From contig NZ_JRKI01000061.1 in NCBI RefSeq assembly GCF_000935125.1, positions 744,001 to 808,000 of the forward strand: a DNA stretch of 64,000 nucleotides, written 5' to 3'. Within the stretch, counting starts at the first letter, position 1. The number at the start of each line of letters is the position of its first letter. Shown piece by piece: positions 43,591 through 51,967 of the stretch. The notes below the pieces were generated by a model. That model saw only the letters and a list, made by a program, of their open reading frames with translations, was not told where the DNA came from and ran no database searches. This stretch comes from Streptomyces natalensis ATCC 27448 (lineage in GTDB: Bacteria; Actinomycetota; Actinomycetes; Streptomycetales; Streptomycetaceae). A program made the position numbers and the translations under genes.

Positions 43591-44412
43591 GTGAACGCAT
43601 CTGTTACTCCCGACATCGCCCGCGACCCGCAGGCCGCCGCCGACGCCGCCGCCTCGCGACTGCGCGAACTCACCGGCGCCGAGACCCACGACGTCGCCCT
43701 GGTCATGGGCTCGGGCTGGGCCCCGGCCGCCGAGGCCCTGGGCGCGCCCGAGCACGAGTTCCCGGTCACCGAGCTGCCCGGTTTCCCGCCGCCCGCCGTG
43801 GCCGGTCACGGCGGCAAGGTCCGCTCGTACCGCGTCGGCGAGAAGCGCGCGCTGGTCTTCCTGGGCCGTACCCATTACTACGAGGGCCGAGGCGTTGCCG
43901 CGGTCGCGCACGGTGTCCGTACCGCCGTCGCGGCCGGCTGCAAGACCGTGGTGCTCACCAACGGGTGCGGCGGTCTGCGCGACGGCATGCGCCCCGGCCA
44001 GCCGGTCCTGATCAACGACCACCTCAACCTCACCGCCACCTCCCCGATCATCGGCGCGAACTTCGTCGACCTGACGGACCTGTACTCGCCGCGGCTGCGC
44101 GCGCTGTGCAAGGAGATCGACCCGAGCCTGGAGGAGGGCGTCTACGCCCAGTTCCCCGGCCCGCACTACGAGACCCCCGCCGAGATCCGGATGATCCGCA
44201 CCCTGGGCGCGGACCTGGTCGGCATGTCCACGGTCCTGGAGGCCATCGCCGCCCGTGAGGCGGGCGCCGAGGTCCTCGGGCTGTCCCTGGTGACCAACCT
44301 CGCCGCGGGCATGACGGGCGAGCCGCTCAACCACGAGGAGGTGCTCCAGGCGGGCCGCGACTCGGCGACCCGGATGGGTGCCCTGCTCGGACAGGTCCTC
44401 AGCAAGATCTAG
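43591..44412 (+). CDS. Purine nucleoside phosphorylase
   Basis: The protein has 273 residues from GTG 43591, chosen because a start further up would read through the operator palindrome. Family marks are VALVMGSGWAPAAEALGAPE, FLGRTHYYEGRG, VVLTNGCGGLRDGM, GVYAQFPGPHYETPAEIRM and ADLVGMSTVLEAIAAREAGA. It cleaves purine nucleosides with phosphate to base and (deoxy)ribose-1-phosphate. The mutase gene downstream (244 bases on) would process that sugar phosphate. Confidence 0.93.
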   Translation: MNASVTPDIARDPQAAADAAASRLRELTGAETHDVALVMGSGWAPAAEALGAPEHEFPVTELPGFPPPAVAGHGGKVRSYRVGEKRALVFLGRTHYYEGRGVAAVAHGVRTAVAAGCKTVVLTNGCGGLRDGMRPGQPVLINDHLNLTATSPIIGANFVDLTDLYSPRLRALCKEIDPSLEEGVYAQFPGPHYETPAEIRMIRTLGADLVGMSTVLEAIAAREAGAEVLGLSLVTNLAAGMTGEPLNHEEVLQAGRDSATRMGALLGQVLSKI

Positions 44413-44655
44413 CCGCGGCGCAAGCCGGAACCGGGCGAGGCCGAGGCCCTGCCCGAGGCGCGGTCCCCGGGTCCCGTCCGACCCGGGGGCCGGGCCGCGG
44501 GCAGGGCCGTTCGGTGGCCGGTTGGCTCGGCCCGTCCCGGGAGCGCGCGGGGCACGGAAGTACGCATCGGGGCGTGCGCCCGCCGACCCCGTACGCCCGC
44601 CCCGTACGCAACCCACCGCACCCACCCACCCCGCACCCACAGGCAGGAGCATCAC

Positions 44656-46329
44656 GTGGCTTCCGATCGCACGGAGCTGATCACCCGGGCCGAGGCATGG
44701 CTGGCCGAGGACCCCGACCCCGAGACGCGCACCGAGCTGGCCGGGCTCCTCGCCGGCGGGGACACCGACGAGCTGGCCGCCCGGTTCGCCGGCACGCTCC
44801 AGTTCGGCACGGCCGGACTGCGCGGTGAGCTGGGCGCGGGCCCGATGCGGATGAACCGCTCGGTGGTCATCCGGGCCGCGGCCGGGCTTGCCGCGTACCT
44901 GAAGGCGAAGGGCGAGGGCTCGGGGCTGGTCGTCATCGGCTACGACGCGCGCCACAAGAGCGCCGACTTCGCCCGTGACACGGCAGCGGTGATGGTCGGT
45001 GCGGGCCTGCGCGCCGCGCTGCTGCCACGTCCGCTGCCCACCCCCGTGCTGGCCTTCGCGATCCGCCACCTGGGTGCGGTGGCCGGCGTCGAGGTCACCG
45101 CCAGCCACAACCCGCCGCGCGACAACGGCTACAAGGTCTATCTGGGCGACGGCTCGCAGATCGTGCCGCCCGCGGACGGCGAGATCGCCGCCGAGATCGC
45201 CGCGGTGCGCTCGCTGGCCGACGTACCGCGGCCCGAGTCCGGCTGGGAGACCCTCGACGACGAGGTTCTGCGGGCGTATCTGGCGCGTACGGACGCCGTG
45301 CTGACCCCCGGCTCCCCGCGCGACCTCCAGGTCGTCTACACGCCCCTGCACGGCGTCGGGCGGGACACCCTCGTCGCCGCCTTCGCGCGGGCCGGATTCC
45401 CCGCCCCGACGGTCGTCGCCGAGCAGGCCGAGCCGGATCCCGACTTCCCCACCGTCGCCTTCCCCAACCCGGAAGAGCCCGGCGCGATGGACCTCGCCTT
45501 CGCCACCGCGCAGTCCGTCGGGCCGGACATCGTCATCGCCAACGACCCGGACGCGGACCGCTGCGCCGTCGCCGTACCTGCCCCGGGCACGCAGGACGGC
45601 TGGCGGATGCTGCGCGGCGACGAGGTCGGCGCGCTGCTCGCCGCCCACCTGGTCAGCAAGCAGGCGTCCGGCACCTTCGCGACCACGATCGTCTCGTCCT
45701 CCCTCATGTCCCGGATCGCCGCCGCCTCGTCCCTCCCCTACGAGGAGACACTGACCGGCTTCAAGTGGCTGGCGCGGGTGGACGGGCTGCGGTACGCCTT
45801 CGAGGAGGCGCTGGGCTACTGCGTCGACCCGGAGGGCGTACGCGACAAGGACGGCATCACCGCCGCCCTGCTGATCGCCGAACTGGCCGCCGAACTGAAG
45901 CACGCGGGCCGCACCCTCAGCGACCTCCTGGACGACCTCGCCCTGGAGTTCGGCCTGCACGCCACCGACCAGCTCTCGGTCCGCGTCGAGGACCTGTCGC
46001 TGATCGCCGACGCCATGCGCCGACTCCGCGAGACCCCGCCGACCACACTGGCGGGCCTGACGGTGACGTCCTCGGAAGACCTGACCAAGGGAACCGACTC
46101 CCTCCCGCCGACCGACGGGCTGCGCTACTACCTGGCGGGCTCCCCGGAGGCCGGCATCGAAGCGGCCCGCATCGTGGTCCGCCCCAGCGGCACCGAGCCG
46201 AAGCTGAAGTGCTATCTGGAGGTCGTGGTACCGGCCCCCGACGCCGCCGCCCTCCCGGCGGCCCGCGACAAGGCCACGGCGACGCTGGCCGCCGTCAAGC
46301 GGGATCTGTCGGCGGTGGCCGGGATCTGA
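44656..46329 (+). CDS. Phosphopentomutase / phosphoglucomutase-phosphomannomutase
   Basis: The protein has 557 residues from GTG 44656 after AGGCAGGAG. The phosphoserine loop is TASHNPPRDNGYKVY with Ser150, the metal site NDPDADRCAV, the sugar loop YEETLTGFKWLARV and the phosphate site RPSGTEPKLKCYLE. In S. coelicolor the equivalent gene lies beside nucleoside genes, so conversion of ribose-1-phosphate or deoxyribose-1-phosphate to the 5-phosphate is likely; hexose activity is also possible. Confidence 0.9.
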   Translation: MASDRTELITRAEAWLAEDPDPETRTELAGLLAGGDTDELAARFAGTLQFGTAGLRGELGAGPMRMNRSVVIRAAAGLAAYLKAKGEGSGLVVIGYDARHKSADFARDTAAVMVGAGLRAALLPRPLPTPVLAFAIRHLGAVAGVEVTASHNPPRDNGYKVYLGDGSQIVPPADGEIAAEIAAVRSLADVPRPESGWETLDDEVLRAYLARTDAVLTPGSPRDLQVVYTPLHGVGRDTLVAAFARAGFPAPTVVAEQAEPDPDFPTVAFPNPEEPGAMDLAFATAQSVGPDIVIANDPDADRCAVAVPAPGTQDGWRMLRGDEVGALLAAHLVSKQASGTFATTIVSSSLMSRIAAASSLPYEETLTGFKWLARVDGLRYAFEEALGYCVDPEGVRDKDGITAALLIAELAAELKHAGRTLSDLLDDLALEFGLHATDQLSVRVEDLSLIADAMRRLRETPPTTLAGLTVTSSEDLTKGTDSLPPTDGLRYYLAGSPEAGIEAARIVVRPSGTEPKLKCYLEVVVPAPDAAALPAARDKATATLAAVKRDLSAVAGI

Positions 46330-46352
46330 CGGAACGTCGGACGCACCCGCAT

Positions 46353-46392
46353 ACACCAGGGCCGGGCTCTTCGGAGCCCGGCCCTTGGTGTT
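46353..46392 (+). terminator. Hairpin after the mutase gene
   Basis: ACACCA-GGGCCGGGCTC and its complement flank a TTCG loop, 24 bases after the stop; one unpaired base interrupts an otherwise perfect stem. Confidence 0.85.
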
Positions 46393-46485
46393 GCGGAAGT
46401 GGAATGAGGCGGTACCGCTGTAGCCGGAGGTGAGTCAGATGGCGAACGGTTCCCTCGGACGCTCGCCGCCTCCGCTGTGCATCGA

Positions 46486-47244
46486 CTATGCGTCGACGTC
46501 GTATTCGAGCACGTACGCGGCCGAGTCCAGGATCATCTCGTTGACTTCCACAGGGCGGCCGCCGTCCTCAAAGGCGGTGCGGACGATGATGATCACGGGT
46601 GTGCCCGTGCTGAGGCTGAGCCGGTTTACCTCATCCGGGGATGGCATCCGGCAGCGGATTTCCTCCCGGAAGTGCACGGGTGTATGGCCCAGTTCGGCCA
46701 GGCGTGCGTAAATGCCGCCAGGGCCGGTGCCCTCTTGAGTGATCGCCGAGCCTGCCGCCAGGTCAGCACGAAGGAAGCTCGTGGCCAGCAGCACCGGCTT
46801 GCCTTCGAGGACAAAACGGCGGCTGCGCACGCACACCCGCTCGTCCGGCTCGATTCCGAGAACGGCCGCGATGGCCGCGGGCGCCGGCGCTTCGGTGACG
46901 GTGACCTGATCGACGACCAATTCCCGGTCGCCGATGTCGGCCGACCAGATGGACCGGCCCTCTCCCCACTGCTCCCGCGCGAGTCGCTGAATACCGCGCC
47001 GCCTCAAAGGCTGGAAGTCGCGGACGAAGACGCCCGCGCCCTTGCGTGCCTCAGCGACCCCTTCGTTCTGCAGAACGCCCAGCGCTTGCCGGGCCGTCAT
47101 CCGGGCGACCTGGTACGTGGCCATGAGGTCGTTCTCACCGGGCAGCCGATCACCAGGGCCGTACTCGCCAGCCTTGATCGCCGCCTTCAGCGCCTCGGCA
47201 ATGCGCTGGTACTTCGGCTGACGGCCGTTGCCCTTGGCGGTCAT
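46486..47244 (-). CDS. GntR family regulator with UTRA domain (HutC type)
   Basis: The predicted protein has 252 residues from ATG 47244. The winged helix reads KYQRIAEALKAAIKAGEYGP, then GENDLMATYQVARMTARQAL, and the UTRA effector domain follows from about residue 90 (VCVRSRRFVLEGKPVLLATS; TPVIIIVRTAFEDGGRPVEV). It is divergent from a small gene cluster, and the gap carries two TCTCTAGAGA palindromes. Regulators of this type are frequent in Streptomyces accessory and conjugative loci. Confidence 0.88.
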   Translation of the reverse strand: MTAKGNGRQPKYQRIAEALKAAIKAGEYGPGDRLPGENDLMATYQVARMTARQALGVLQNEGVAEARKGAGVFVRDFQPLRRRGIQRLAREQWGEGRSIWSADIGDRELVVDQVTVTEAPAPAAIAAVLGIEPDERVCVRSRRFVLEGKPVLLATSFLRADLAAGSAITQEGTGPGGIYARLAELGHTPVHFREEIRCRMPSPDEVNRLSLSTGTPVIIIVRTAFEDGGRPVEVNEMILDSAAYVLEYDVDA

Positions 47245-47316
47245 CCGCCCTCCTCTCTGATCTCTAGACACCCTAGTCCGTTTGTTCGCCCGTGCAGCGC
47301 CTGCCCATCCGTGAGA

Positions 47317-47346
47317 TCTCTAGAGAAATATTGACATCTCTAGAGA
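47317..47346. promoter_or_regulatory. Twin GntR operators and promoter
   Basis: TCTCTAGAGA occurs at 47317-47326 and again at 47337-47346, exactly 20 bases apart, on one face of the helix. TTGACA (47331-47336), a consensus -35 box for the rightward genes, lies between them. A weaker half site TCTCTAGACA is at 47261-47270, close to the regulator's own start. Confidence 0.75.
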
Positions 47347-47424
47347 GGACGCGCTTCACTTGGTCACGTCACGGACGGCACCCGCGTCCAGGACGAACCC
47401 CTCAACCGCACGGAGGTTGACGAC

Positions 47425-47661
47425 TTGATTCACCCCATCGGAATGATCTTCGTGGCGCTGTTGTGCCGGTTACTGCCTGGCCGAGGCCGCCACCGCGCGG
47501 CCGGCCCTCGTCCCGTCACCTCGCGCAAGGCGGCACCGAGGCTCGTACCTCCCCACGTGCCCACCCAGCAGCCTGGGCAGCGACGCGTGCTGTGGCTGGC
47601 GGTGCACGGCATCGACGAGGGTCTGCGCCTACTCCATGGGGCGGCGGTGGCCGCTCGATGA
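47425..47661 (+). CDS. Small protein controlled by the GntR locus
   Basis: The predicted protein has 78 residues from TTG 47425, ten bases after GGAGG. It opens with a short hydrophobic stretch (MIHPIGMIFVALLCRLLPGR) and then becomes basic (RGRHRAAGPRPVTSRKAAPR). A similar start is known to me from small genes next to GntR regulators in other Streptomyces, without function. The stop overlaps the next ATG by 4 bases (ATGA). Confidence 0.55.
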   Translation: MIHPIGMIFVALLCRLLPGRGRHRAAGPRPVTSRKAAPRLVPPHVPTQQPGQRRVLWLAVHGIDEGLRLLHGAAVAAR

Positions 47662-48065
47662 GCCCCTTGGACGATGCACGACTGCTGCCTTGGACAAGCC
47701 CGGACGGAAAACCCTGCTACCTCCTCGCGAGCGACGGCACCGGCTACGTCGCCCGCCTCGCCGACGAAATGGAAGCGGAGCAGATGAGCTCGGCCGCCGA
47801 ACTCATCGAAGAAGCCTGCCGCATCCTCGCCGGCCGGACGTGGACACCGGGCGAACTCCATCTGCTGGCCGTCGAGTTGAACGACCACCTGACCAAAGTG
47901 CACCGGGTGTCGCAGAGCCGGGGCGCCCGCTTGCGCCTGCTTGACGACGATCGAGACATGGACGGCGGGGACGACTGTGACGGGCCGCAGCCTGGGGCCG
48001 GAGTGCCTGACTGTGCCGACGGGTTCAGCCCTCGGCCCGTCCCAGCTTCTGGGGCGCTTCCCTGA
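47658..48065 (+). CDS. Conserved small protein of the GntR locus
   Basis: The predicted protein has 135 residues. The first 100 look well folded: LLPWTSPDGKPCYLLASDGT, YVARLADEMEAEQMSSAAEL and TPGELHLLAVELNDHLTKVH, then SQSRGARLRLLDDDRDMDGG and a disordered tail. This protein recurs with GntR regulators in Streptomyces as far as I recall. Function unknown. It is coupled to the upstream 78-residue gene. Confidence 0.65.
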   Translation: MSPLDDARLLPWTSPDGKPCYLLASDGTGYVARLADEMEAEQMSSAAELIEEACRILAGRTWTPGELHLLAVELNDHLTKVHRVSQSRGARLRLLDDDRDMDGGDDCDGPQPGAGVPDCADGFSPRPVPASGALP

Positions 48066-48174
48066 GGGATGCCGCGCCACCGCGGCGCGACGAGGGGAAT
48101 AGGTACCGACCCGCTAAGGGGACGGTCCAACCAATCGTCTGTGACCAACTGGCGTCACTGAACAGGGGCCTTGA

Positions 48175-48342
48175 CCAACGATCGGCGCCTTCGGCCGCCA
48201 GGCCGTTCAGCTCGCTCGGGAGTCGGCGTCTGGGTACGTCGCCCGTAGACTCCACGGGCTACGGGCCCAGTTCGGCCCCCTGGCCAAGGAAGCCGGTATG
48301 GCTGAGCTGACCGCGGAGATCGACGCATTGTGCACGACGTGA
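48175..48342 (+). pseudogene. 3' remnant of a regulator gene
   Basis: The frame reads AVQLARESASGYVARRLHGL then RAQFGPLAKEAGMAELTAEI and DALCTT before the stop, which resembles the C-terminus of large Streptomyces XRE/TPR-type regulators. An in-frame TGA just upstream leaves only 55 codons, so the DNA-binding part is lost. Recognition is by eye and the exact family is uncertain. Confidence 0.4.
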
Positions 48343-48356
48343 CGCGAGGGCGTGGC

Positions 48357-48719
48357 ATGTCGCAGATGGAAGGCGCGCGGCTGTTCAGGGAAGCGTGGAT
48401 TGCCGGCGTTCGCCAGCACTTCCCGGGCGAGCCCAAGCCCGGCTACGTGACTCCGTGGGAGGACACCCCGGAGTGGGAGCGCGAGGCCGCGGGGGCGGTG
48501 TACGAGCAGGTGCGCCAGTTGCTCGCCCTGAGCGCCGGTCACGCGTCGCGGCTGACACCCGAACAGAAGGGCCGGTTCGTCGCTACGTGCTGGACAGCGC
48601 AGATGTTCAAGCATTTCGAGGACCCGAAACCGGGGTATGTGGCGGACTGGCCAGACCTCTCGGACTGGCAGAAGGCGACCGACACGGACATCTTCGAGGC
48701 GATCGAGAAGGCGCGGTAA
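48357..48719 (+). CDS. Conserved hypothetical protein
   Basis: The predicted protein has 120 residues from ATG 48357; a GTG 27 bases earlier would overlap the regulator remnant. It contains two similar motifs, GEPKPGYVTPWEDTPEWERE and EDPKPGYVADWPDLSDWQKA, suggesting an internal duplication, with helical text between (GAVYEQVRQLLALSAG). No function is assigned. It ends before a strong hairpin. Confidence 0.6.
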   Translation: MSQMEGARLFREAWIAGVRQHFPGEPKPGYVTPWEDTPEWEREAAGAVYEQVRQLLALSAGHASRLTPEQKGRFVATCWTAQMFKHFEDPKPGYVADWPDLSDWQKATDTDIFEAIEKAR

Positions 48720-48732
48720 CCGTCCAGCCCCC

Positions 48733-48773
48733 ACGTCTACGGCCCGCACCTCGAAGGTGCGGGCCGTAGACGT
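48733..48773. terminator. Bidirectional hairpin terminator
   Basis: Perfect 19-bp arms (ACGTCTACGGCCCGCACCT and complement) with a 3-base loop lie between convergent genes. Confidence 0.88.
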
Positions 48774-48793
48774 ACCGGTCCCCGGGGGCGCCC

Positions 48794-49414
48794 CTAAAGC
48801 CCCACCACCACGCCCAGCCCCACAACCCCCACCACACACGGCCCGATGACCTCATACGCCCACCGCACCGTCACCTCGCCCTGGGCGGTCGCGCGGGTGG
48901 TGGCGCGGTCCTTGAGGTCGCGGAGTTCGGCGAGGGTGCGGTCGGCCGTGGCGCGGGGGACGGGGCCGGGGTCGGCGGTGCGGGCGGAGCGGAGGCCGGC
49001 GGCGGCGCGGGTGGCCTGGCGGTCGGACTTCTTGCGCTGGCGCAGGGAGACGGGGATGGCCCACATCTGGTACTTCGCGGAGGCGGTGAGCACCTCGGCG
49101 GAGAAGGTCGCCCGCAGGTCCTCGACGGCCCCCCAGGGCAGCGTGATCGTACGGAAGGGATTGCGCACCGTCAGCCGGTCCTCACCCGCCCGCACCACGG
49201 GCCGCAGCGTGAAGGCGTACACCAGCGGAACGCCGAGCAGCAGGGCGAAGGCGGCCGTGAGCCGGGTGTGCCCGGTGCCGCGCAGCAGCGCATCGCCGGC
49301 GAGCCAGAGGCCGAGCAGGAGGAGCAGGGCGCCGCCCGCCAGGGCCGCGGGGGAGCGATAGCTGCGGTCGGCGTACTGCTGCTGTGGCGTGGTGGCGGGG
49401 CGCGGGCTCGTCAT
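48794..49414 (-). CDS. Membrane protein with PH-like domain
   Basis: The predicted protein has 206 residues from ATG 49414. Helices ALAGGALLLLLGLWLAGDAL and LTAAFALLLGVPLVYAFTL are followed by a PH-like segment (RAGEDRLTVRNPFRTITLPW, then GAVEDLRATFSAEVL), a basic linker, and a final hydrophobic helix. This is the bacterial PH domain arrangement often seen in actinomycete membrane proteins of unknown role. It is divergent from deoC, as in S. coelicolor from memory. Confidence 0.78.
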   Translation of the reverse strand: MTSPRPATTPQQQYADRSYRSPAALAGGALLLLLGLWLAGDALLRGTGHTRLTAAFALLLGVPLVYAFTLRPVVRAGEDRLTVRNPFRTITLPWGAVEDLRATFSAEVLTASAKYQMWAIPVSLRQRKKSDRQATRAAAGLRSARTADPGPVPRATADRTLAELRDLKDRATTRATAQGEVTVRWAYEVIGPCVVGVVGLGVVVGL

Positions 49415-49502
49415 GTGCCGATTCTGCCCGACCGTCCGGATGCCGGACATTGCGTTACGGCATCATTCGCGCCTCGGCCCCGCCCCAGGGGCTGACATGT
49501 TG

Positions 49503-49514
49503 CTACGCGCGTAG
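49503..49514. promoter_or_regulatory. Palindrome CTACGCGCGTAG upstream of deoC
   Basis: The same 12-bp palindrome as before the PNP and add genes, ending 13 bases before the deoC GTG; the following bases ATAT are shared with the add site. Confidence 0.72.
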
Positions 49515-49527
49515 ATATGCTCCCCTC

Positions 49528-50529
49528 GTGACCATGCCCATCACTGTTCCCGCATACGGCAAGGAAGCCGCGGGGCGTCTGGCGTCAATGGCGGATGTCA
49601 CCGCCGACGACGGAGCGCTGCGCCGCTTTCTGCACGGCCTCCCGGGCGTCGACGCGGTGGGGCTCCAGGCCCGCGCCGCCACTCTCGGCACCCGCTCGAT
49701 CAAGACCACGGCGAAGGCGTACGCCATCGACCTCGCCATCTCCATGATCGACCTGACGACCCTCGAAGGCGCGGACACCCCCGGCAAGGTCCGGGCGCTG
49801 TGCGCCAAGGGGGTCCATCCCGATCCGACGGACCGCACCGCCCCCAAGGTCGCGGCGATCTGCGTCTACCCCGACATGGTGGCCACCGCCAAGGAGGCGC
49901 TGGCCGGCTCCGGCATTCATGTCGCCTCCGTCGCCACCGCCTTCCCGGCCGGGCGCGCCGCGCTGCCGGTCAAGCTGGCCGACACCCGTGACGCGGTCGC
50001 GGCCGGCGCCGACGAGATCGACATGGTGATCGACCGGGGGGCCTTCCTCTCCGGGCGTTATCTGTCGGTCTTCGAGGAGATCAAGCAGGTGAAGGAGGCG
50101 TGCGTCCGCCCCGACGGCAGCGCCGCGCACCTCAAGGTGATCTTCGAGACCGGTGAGCTGGAGACGTACGACAACGTCCGCCGGGTCTCCTGGCTGGCGA
50201 TGCTGGCCGGTGCCGACTTCATCAAGACCTCGACCGGCAAGGTGGCCGTCAACGCCACCCCGCCGGTCACACTGCTGATGCTGGAGGCCGTACGGGACTT
50301 CCACACCGCCACCGGCATCCAGGTGGGCGTCAAGCCCGCCGGCGGGATCCGTACGACCAAGGACGCCATCAAGTACCTGGTGATGGTCAACGAGACGCTG
50401 GGCGAGCCCTGGCTGACCGCCGACTGGTTCCGCTTCGGCGCGTCCAGCCTGCTCAACGACCTGCTGATGCAGCGTCAGAAGCTCGGCACCGGCCGGTACT
50501 CCGGCCCCGACTACGTCACGGTGGACTGA
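49528..50529 (+). CDS. deoC: Deoxyribose-phosphate aldolase
   Basis: The protein has 333 residues from GTG 49528 (ATG two codons later is possible). The Schiff-base lysine is Lys233 in GADFIKTSTGKVAVNATPP; AGADEIDMVIDRGAFLSG and VGVKPAGGIRTTKDAIKYLV are also conserved. It splits deoxyribose-5-phosphate into acetaldehyde and glyceraldehyde-3-phosphate, the end step of deoxynucleoside use. The aldehyde dehydrogenase gene follows after seven bases and could remove the acetaldehyde. Confidence 0.95.
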   Translation: MTMPITVPAYGKEAAGRLASMADVTADDGALRRFLHGLPGVDAVGLQARAATLGTRSIKTTAKAYAIDLAISMIDLTTLEGADTPGKVRALCAKGVHPDPTDRTAPKVAAICVYPDMVATAKEALAGSGIHVASVATAFPAGRAALPVKLADTRDAVAAGADEIDMVIDRGAFLSGRYLSVFEEIKQVKEACVRPDGSAAHLKVIFETGELETYDNVRRVSWLAMLAGADFIKTSTGKVAVNATPPVTLLMLEAVRDFHTATGIQVGVKPAGGIRTTKDAIKYLVMVNETLGEPWLTADWFRFGASSLLNDLLMQRQKLGTGRYSGPDYVTVD

Positions 50530-50536
50530 GGCAGTC

Positions 50537-51967
50537 ATGACCTTCGATTACGCACCCGCACCCGAGTCCCGCGCGGTCGTCGACATCGCGCCGTCCTACG
50601 GGCTGTTCGTCGACGGCGAGTTCGCCCCCGCCTCCGACGGCAAGGTCTTCAAGACCGTCTCCCCGTCGTCCGAGGAGGTCCTCTCCGAGGTCGCCCAGGC
50701 GAGCGGGGACGACGTCGACCGCGCCGTGAAGGCCGCCCGCAAGGCGTTCGAGAAGTGGTCGGCGCTGCCGGGCGCCGAGCGCGCCAAGTACCTCTTCCGG
50801 ATCGCCCGGATCATCCAGGAGCGCTCGCGCGAGCTGGCCGTCCTGGAGTCGCTGGACAACGGCAAGCCGATCCGCGAGTCCCGCGACGCCGACCTCCCCC
50901 TCGTCGCCGCGCACTTCTTCTACTACGCGGGCTGGGCCGACAAGCTCGACCACGCGGGCTACGGCCCCAACCCGCGCCCCCTGGGCGTCGCCGGCCAGGT
51001 CATCCCGTGGAACTTCCCCCTGCTGATGCTGGCCTGGAAGATCGCCCCGGCGCTGGCGACCGGCAACACGGTCGTGCTGAAGCCGGCCGAGACCACCCCG
51101 CTCTCCGCCCTGTTCTTCGCGGACATCTGCCGTCAGGCGGGGCTGCCCAAGGGCGTCGTCAACATCCTGACGGGCGACGGCTCCACGGGTGCCGCCCTGG
51201 TGGCCCACCCCGACGTCAACAAGGTGGCCTTCACCGGCTCCACCGGGGTCGGCAAGGCCATCGCCCGGACGGTCGCCGGCACCGACAAGAAGGTCACCCT
51301 GGAGCTGGGCGGCAAGGCGGCGAACATCGTCTTCGACGACGCGCCGATCGACCAGGCCGTCGAGGGCATCGTCAACGGGATCTTCTTCAACCAGGGACAT
51401 GTGTGCTGCGCGGGTTCGCGCCTCCTGGTCCAGGAGTCGGTCCAGGACGAGCTGCTGGACGCGCTCAAGCGCCGGATGCAGACCCTGCGGGTGGGCGACC
51501 CCCTCGACAAGAACACCGACATCGGCGCGATCAACTCCGCCGAGCAGCTGGCCCGGATCACGGCGCTCGTCGATGCGGGCGAGGCCGAGGGCGCCGAGCG
51601 CTGGGCCCCGGCCTGCGAACTGCCCACCTCCGGCTACTGGTTCGCCCCGACCCTGTTCACCGGGGTCACCCAGGCGCACCGCATCGCCCGCGAGGAGATC
51701 TTCGGCCCGGTGCTGTCCGTGCTGACCTTCCGCACGCCGGAGGAGGCCGTCGCCAAGGCCAACAACACGCCCTACGGGCTGTCGGCGGGCATCTGGACGG
51801 AGAAGGGCTCGCGCATCCTGTGGATGGCGAACAAGCTCCGTGCGGGCGTCATCTGGTCCAACACGTTCAACAAGTTCGACCCCGCCTCGCCGTTCGGCGG
51901 CTACAAGGAGTCGGGCTACGGCCGCGAGGGCGGCCGTCACGGTCTGGAGGCGTACCTCAATGTCTGA
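50537..51967 (+). CDS. Aldehyde dehydrogenase
   Basis: The protein has 476 residues. Marks are VIPWNFPLLMLAWKIAPALA, FTGSTGVGKAIARTVAG, catalytic Glu in TLELGGKAANIVFDDA and catalytic Cys290 in NQGHVCCAGSRLLVQ, then EEIFGPVLSVLTF. It oxidises an aldehyde with NAD(P)+. Tight linkage to deoC suggests acetaldehyde as substrate, which is inference. The next gene overlaps its end by 8 bases and encodes a shortened relative, so the two probably form a complex. Confidence 0.92.
   Translation: MTFDYAPAPESRAVVDIAPSYGLFVDGEFAPASDGKVFKTVSPSSEEVLSEVAQASGDDVDRAVKAARKAFEKWSALPGAERAKYLFRIARIIQERSRELAVLESLDNGKPIRESRDADLPLVAAHFFYYAGWADKLDHAGYGPNPRPLGVAGQVIPWNFPLLMLAWKIAPALATGNTVVLKPAETTPLSALFFADICRQAGLPKGVVNILTGDGSTGAALVAHPDVNKVAFTGSTGVGKAIARTVAGTDKKVTLELGGKAANIVFDDAPIDQAVEGIVNGIFFNQGHVCCAGSRLLVQESVQDELLDALKRRMQTLRVGDPLDKNTDIGAINSAEQLARITALVDAGEAEGAERWAPACELPTSGYWFAPTLFTGVTQAHRIAREEIFGPVLSVLTFRTPEEAVAKANNTPYGLSAGIWTEKGSRILWMANKLRAGVIWSNTFNKFDPASPFGGYKESGYGREGGRHGLEAYLNV

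Noticed and set aside
42958..46356. A very long minus-strand frame opposite the PNP and mutase genes
   Set aside because: It is the antisense of two strongly recognisable enzymes; long false frames are expected in DNA of this composition.
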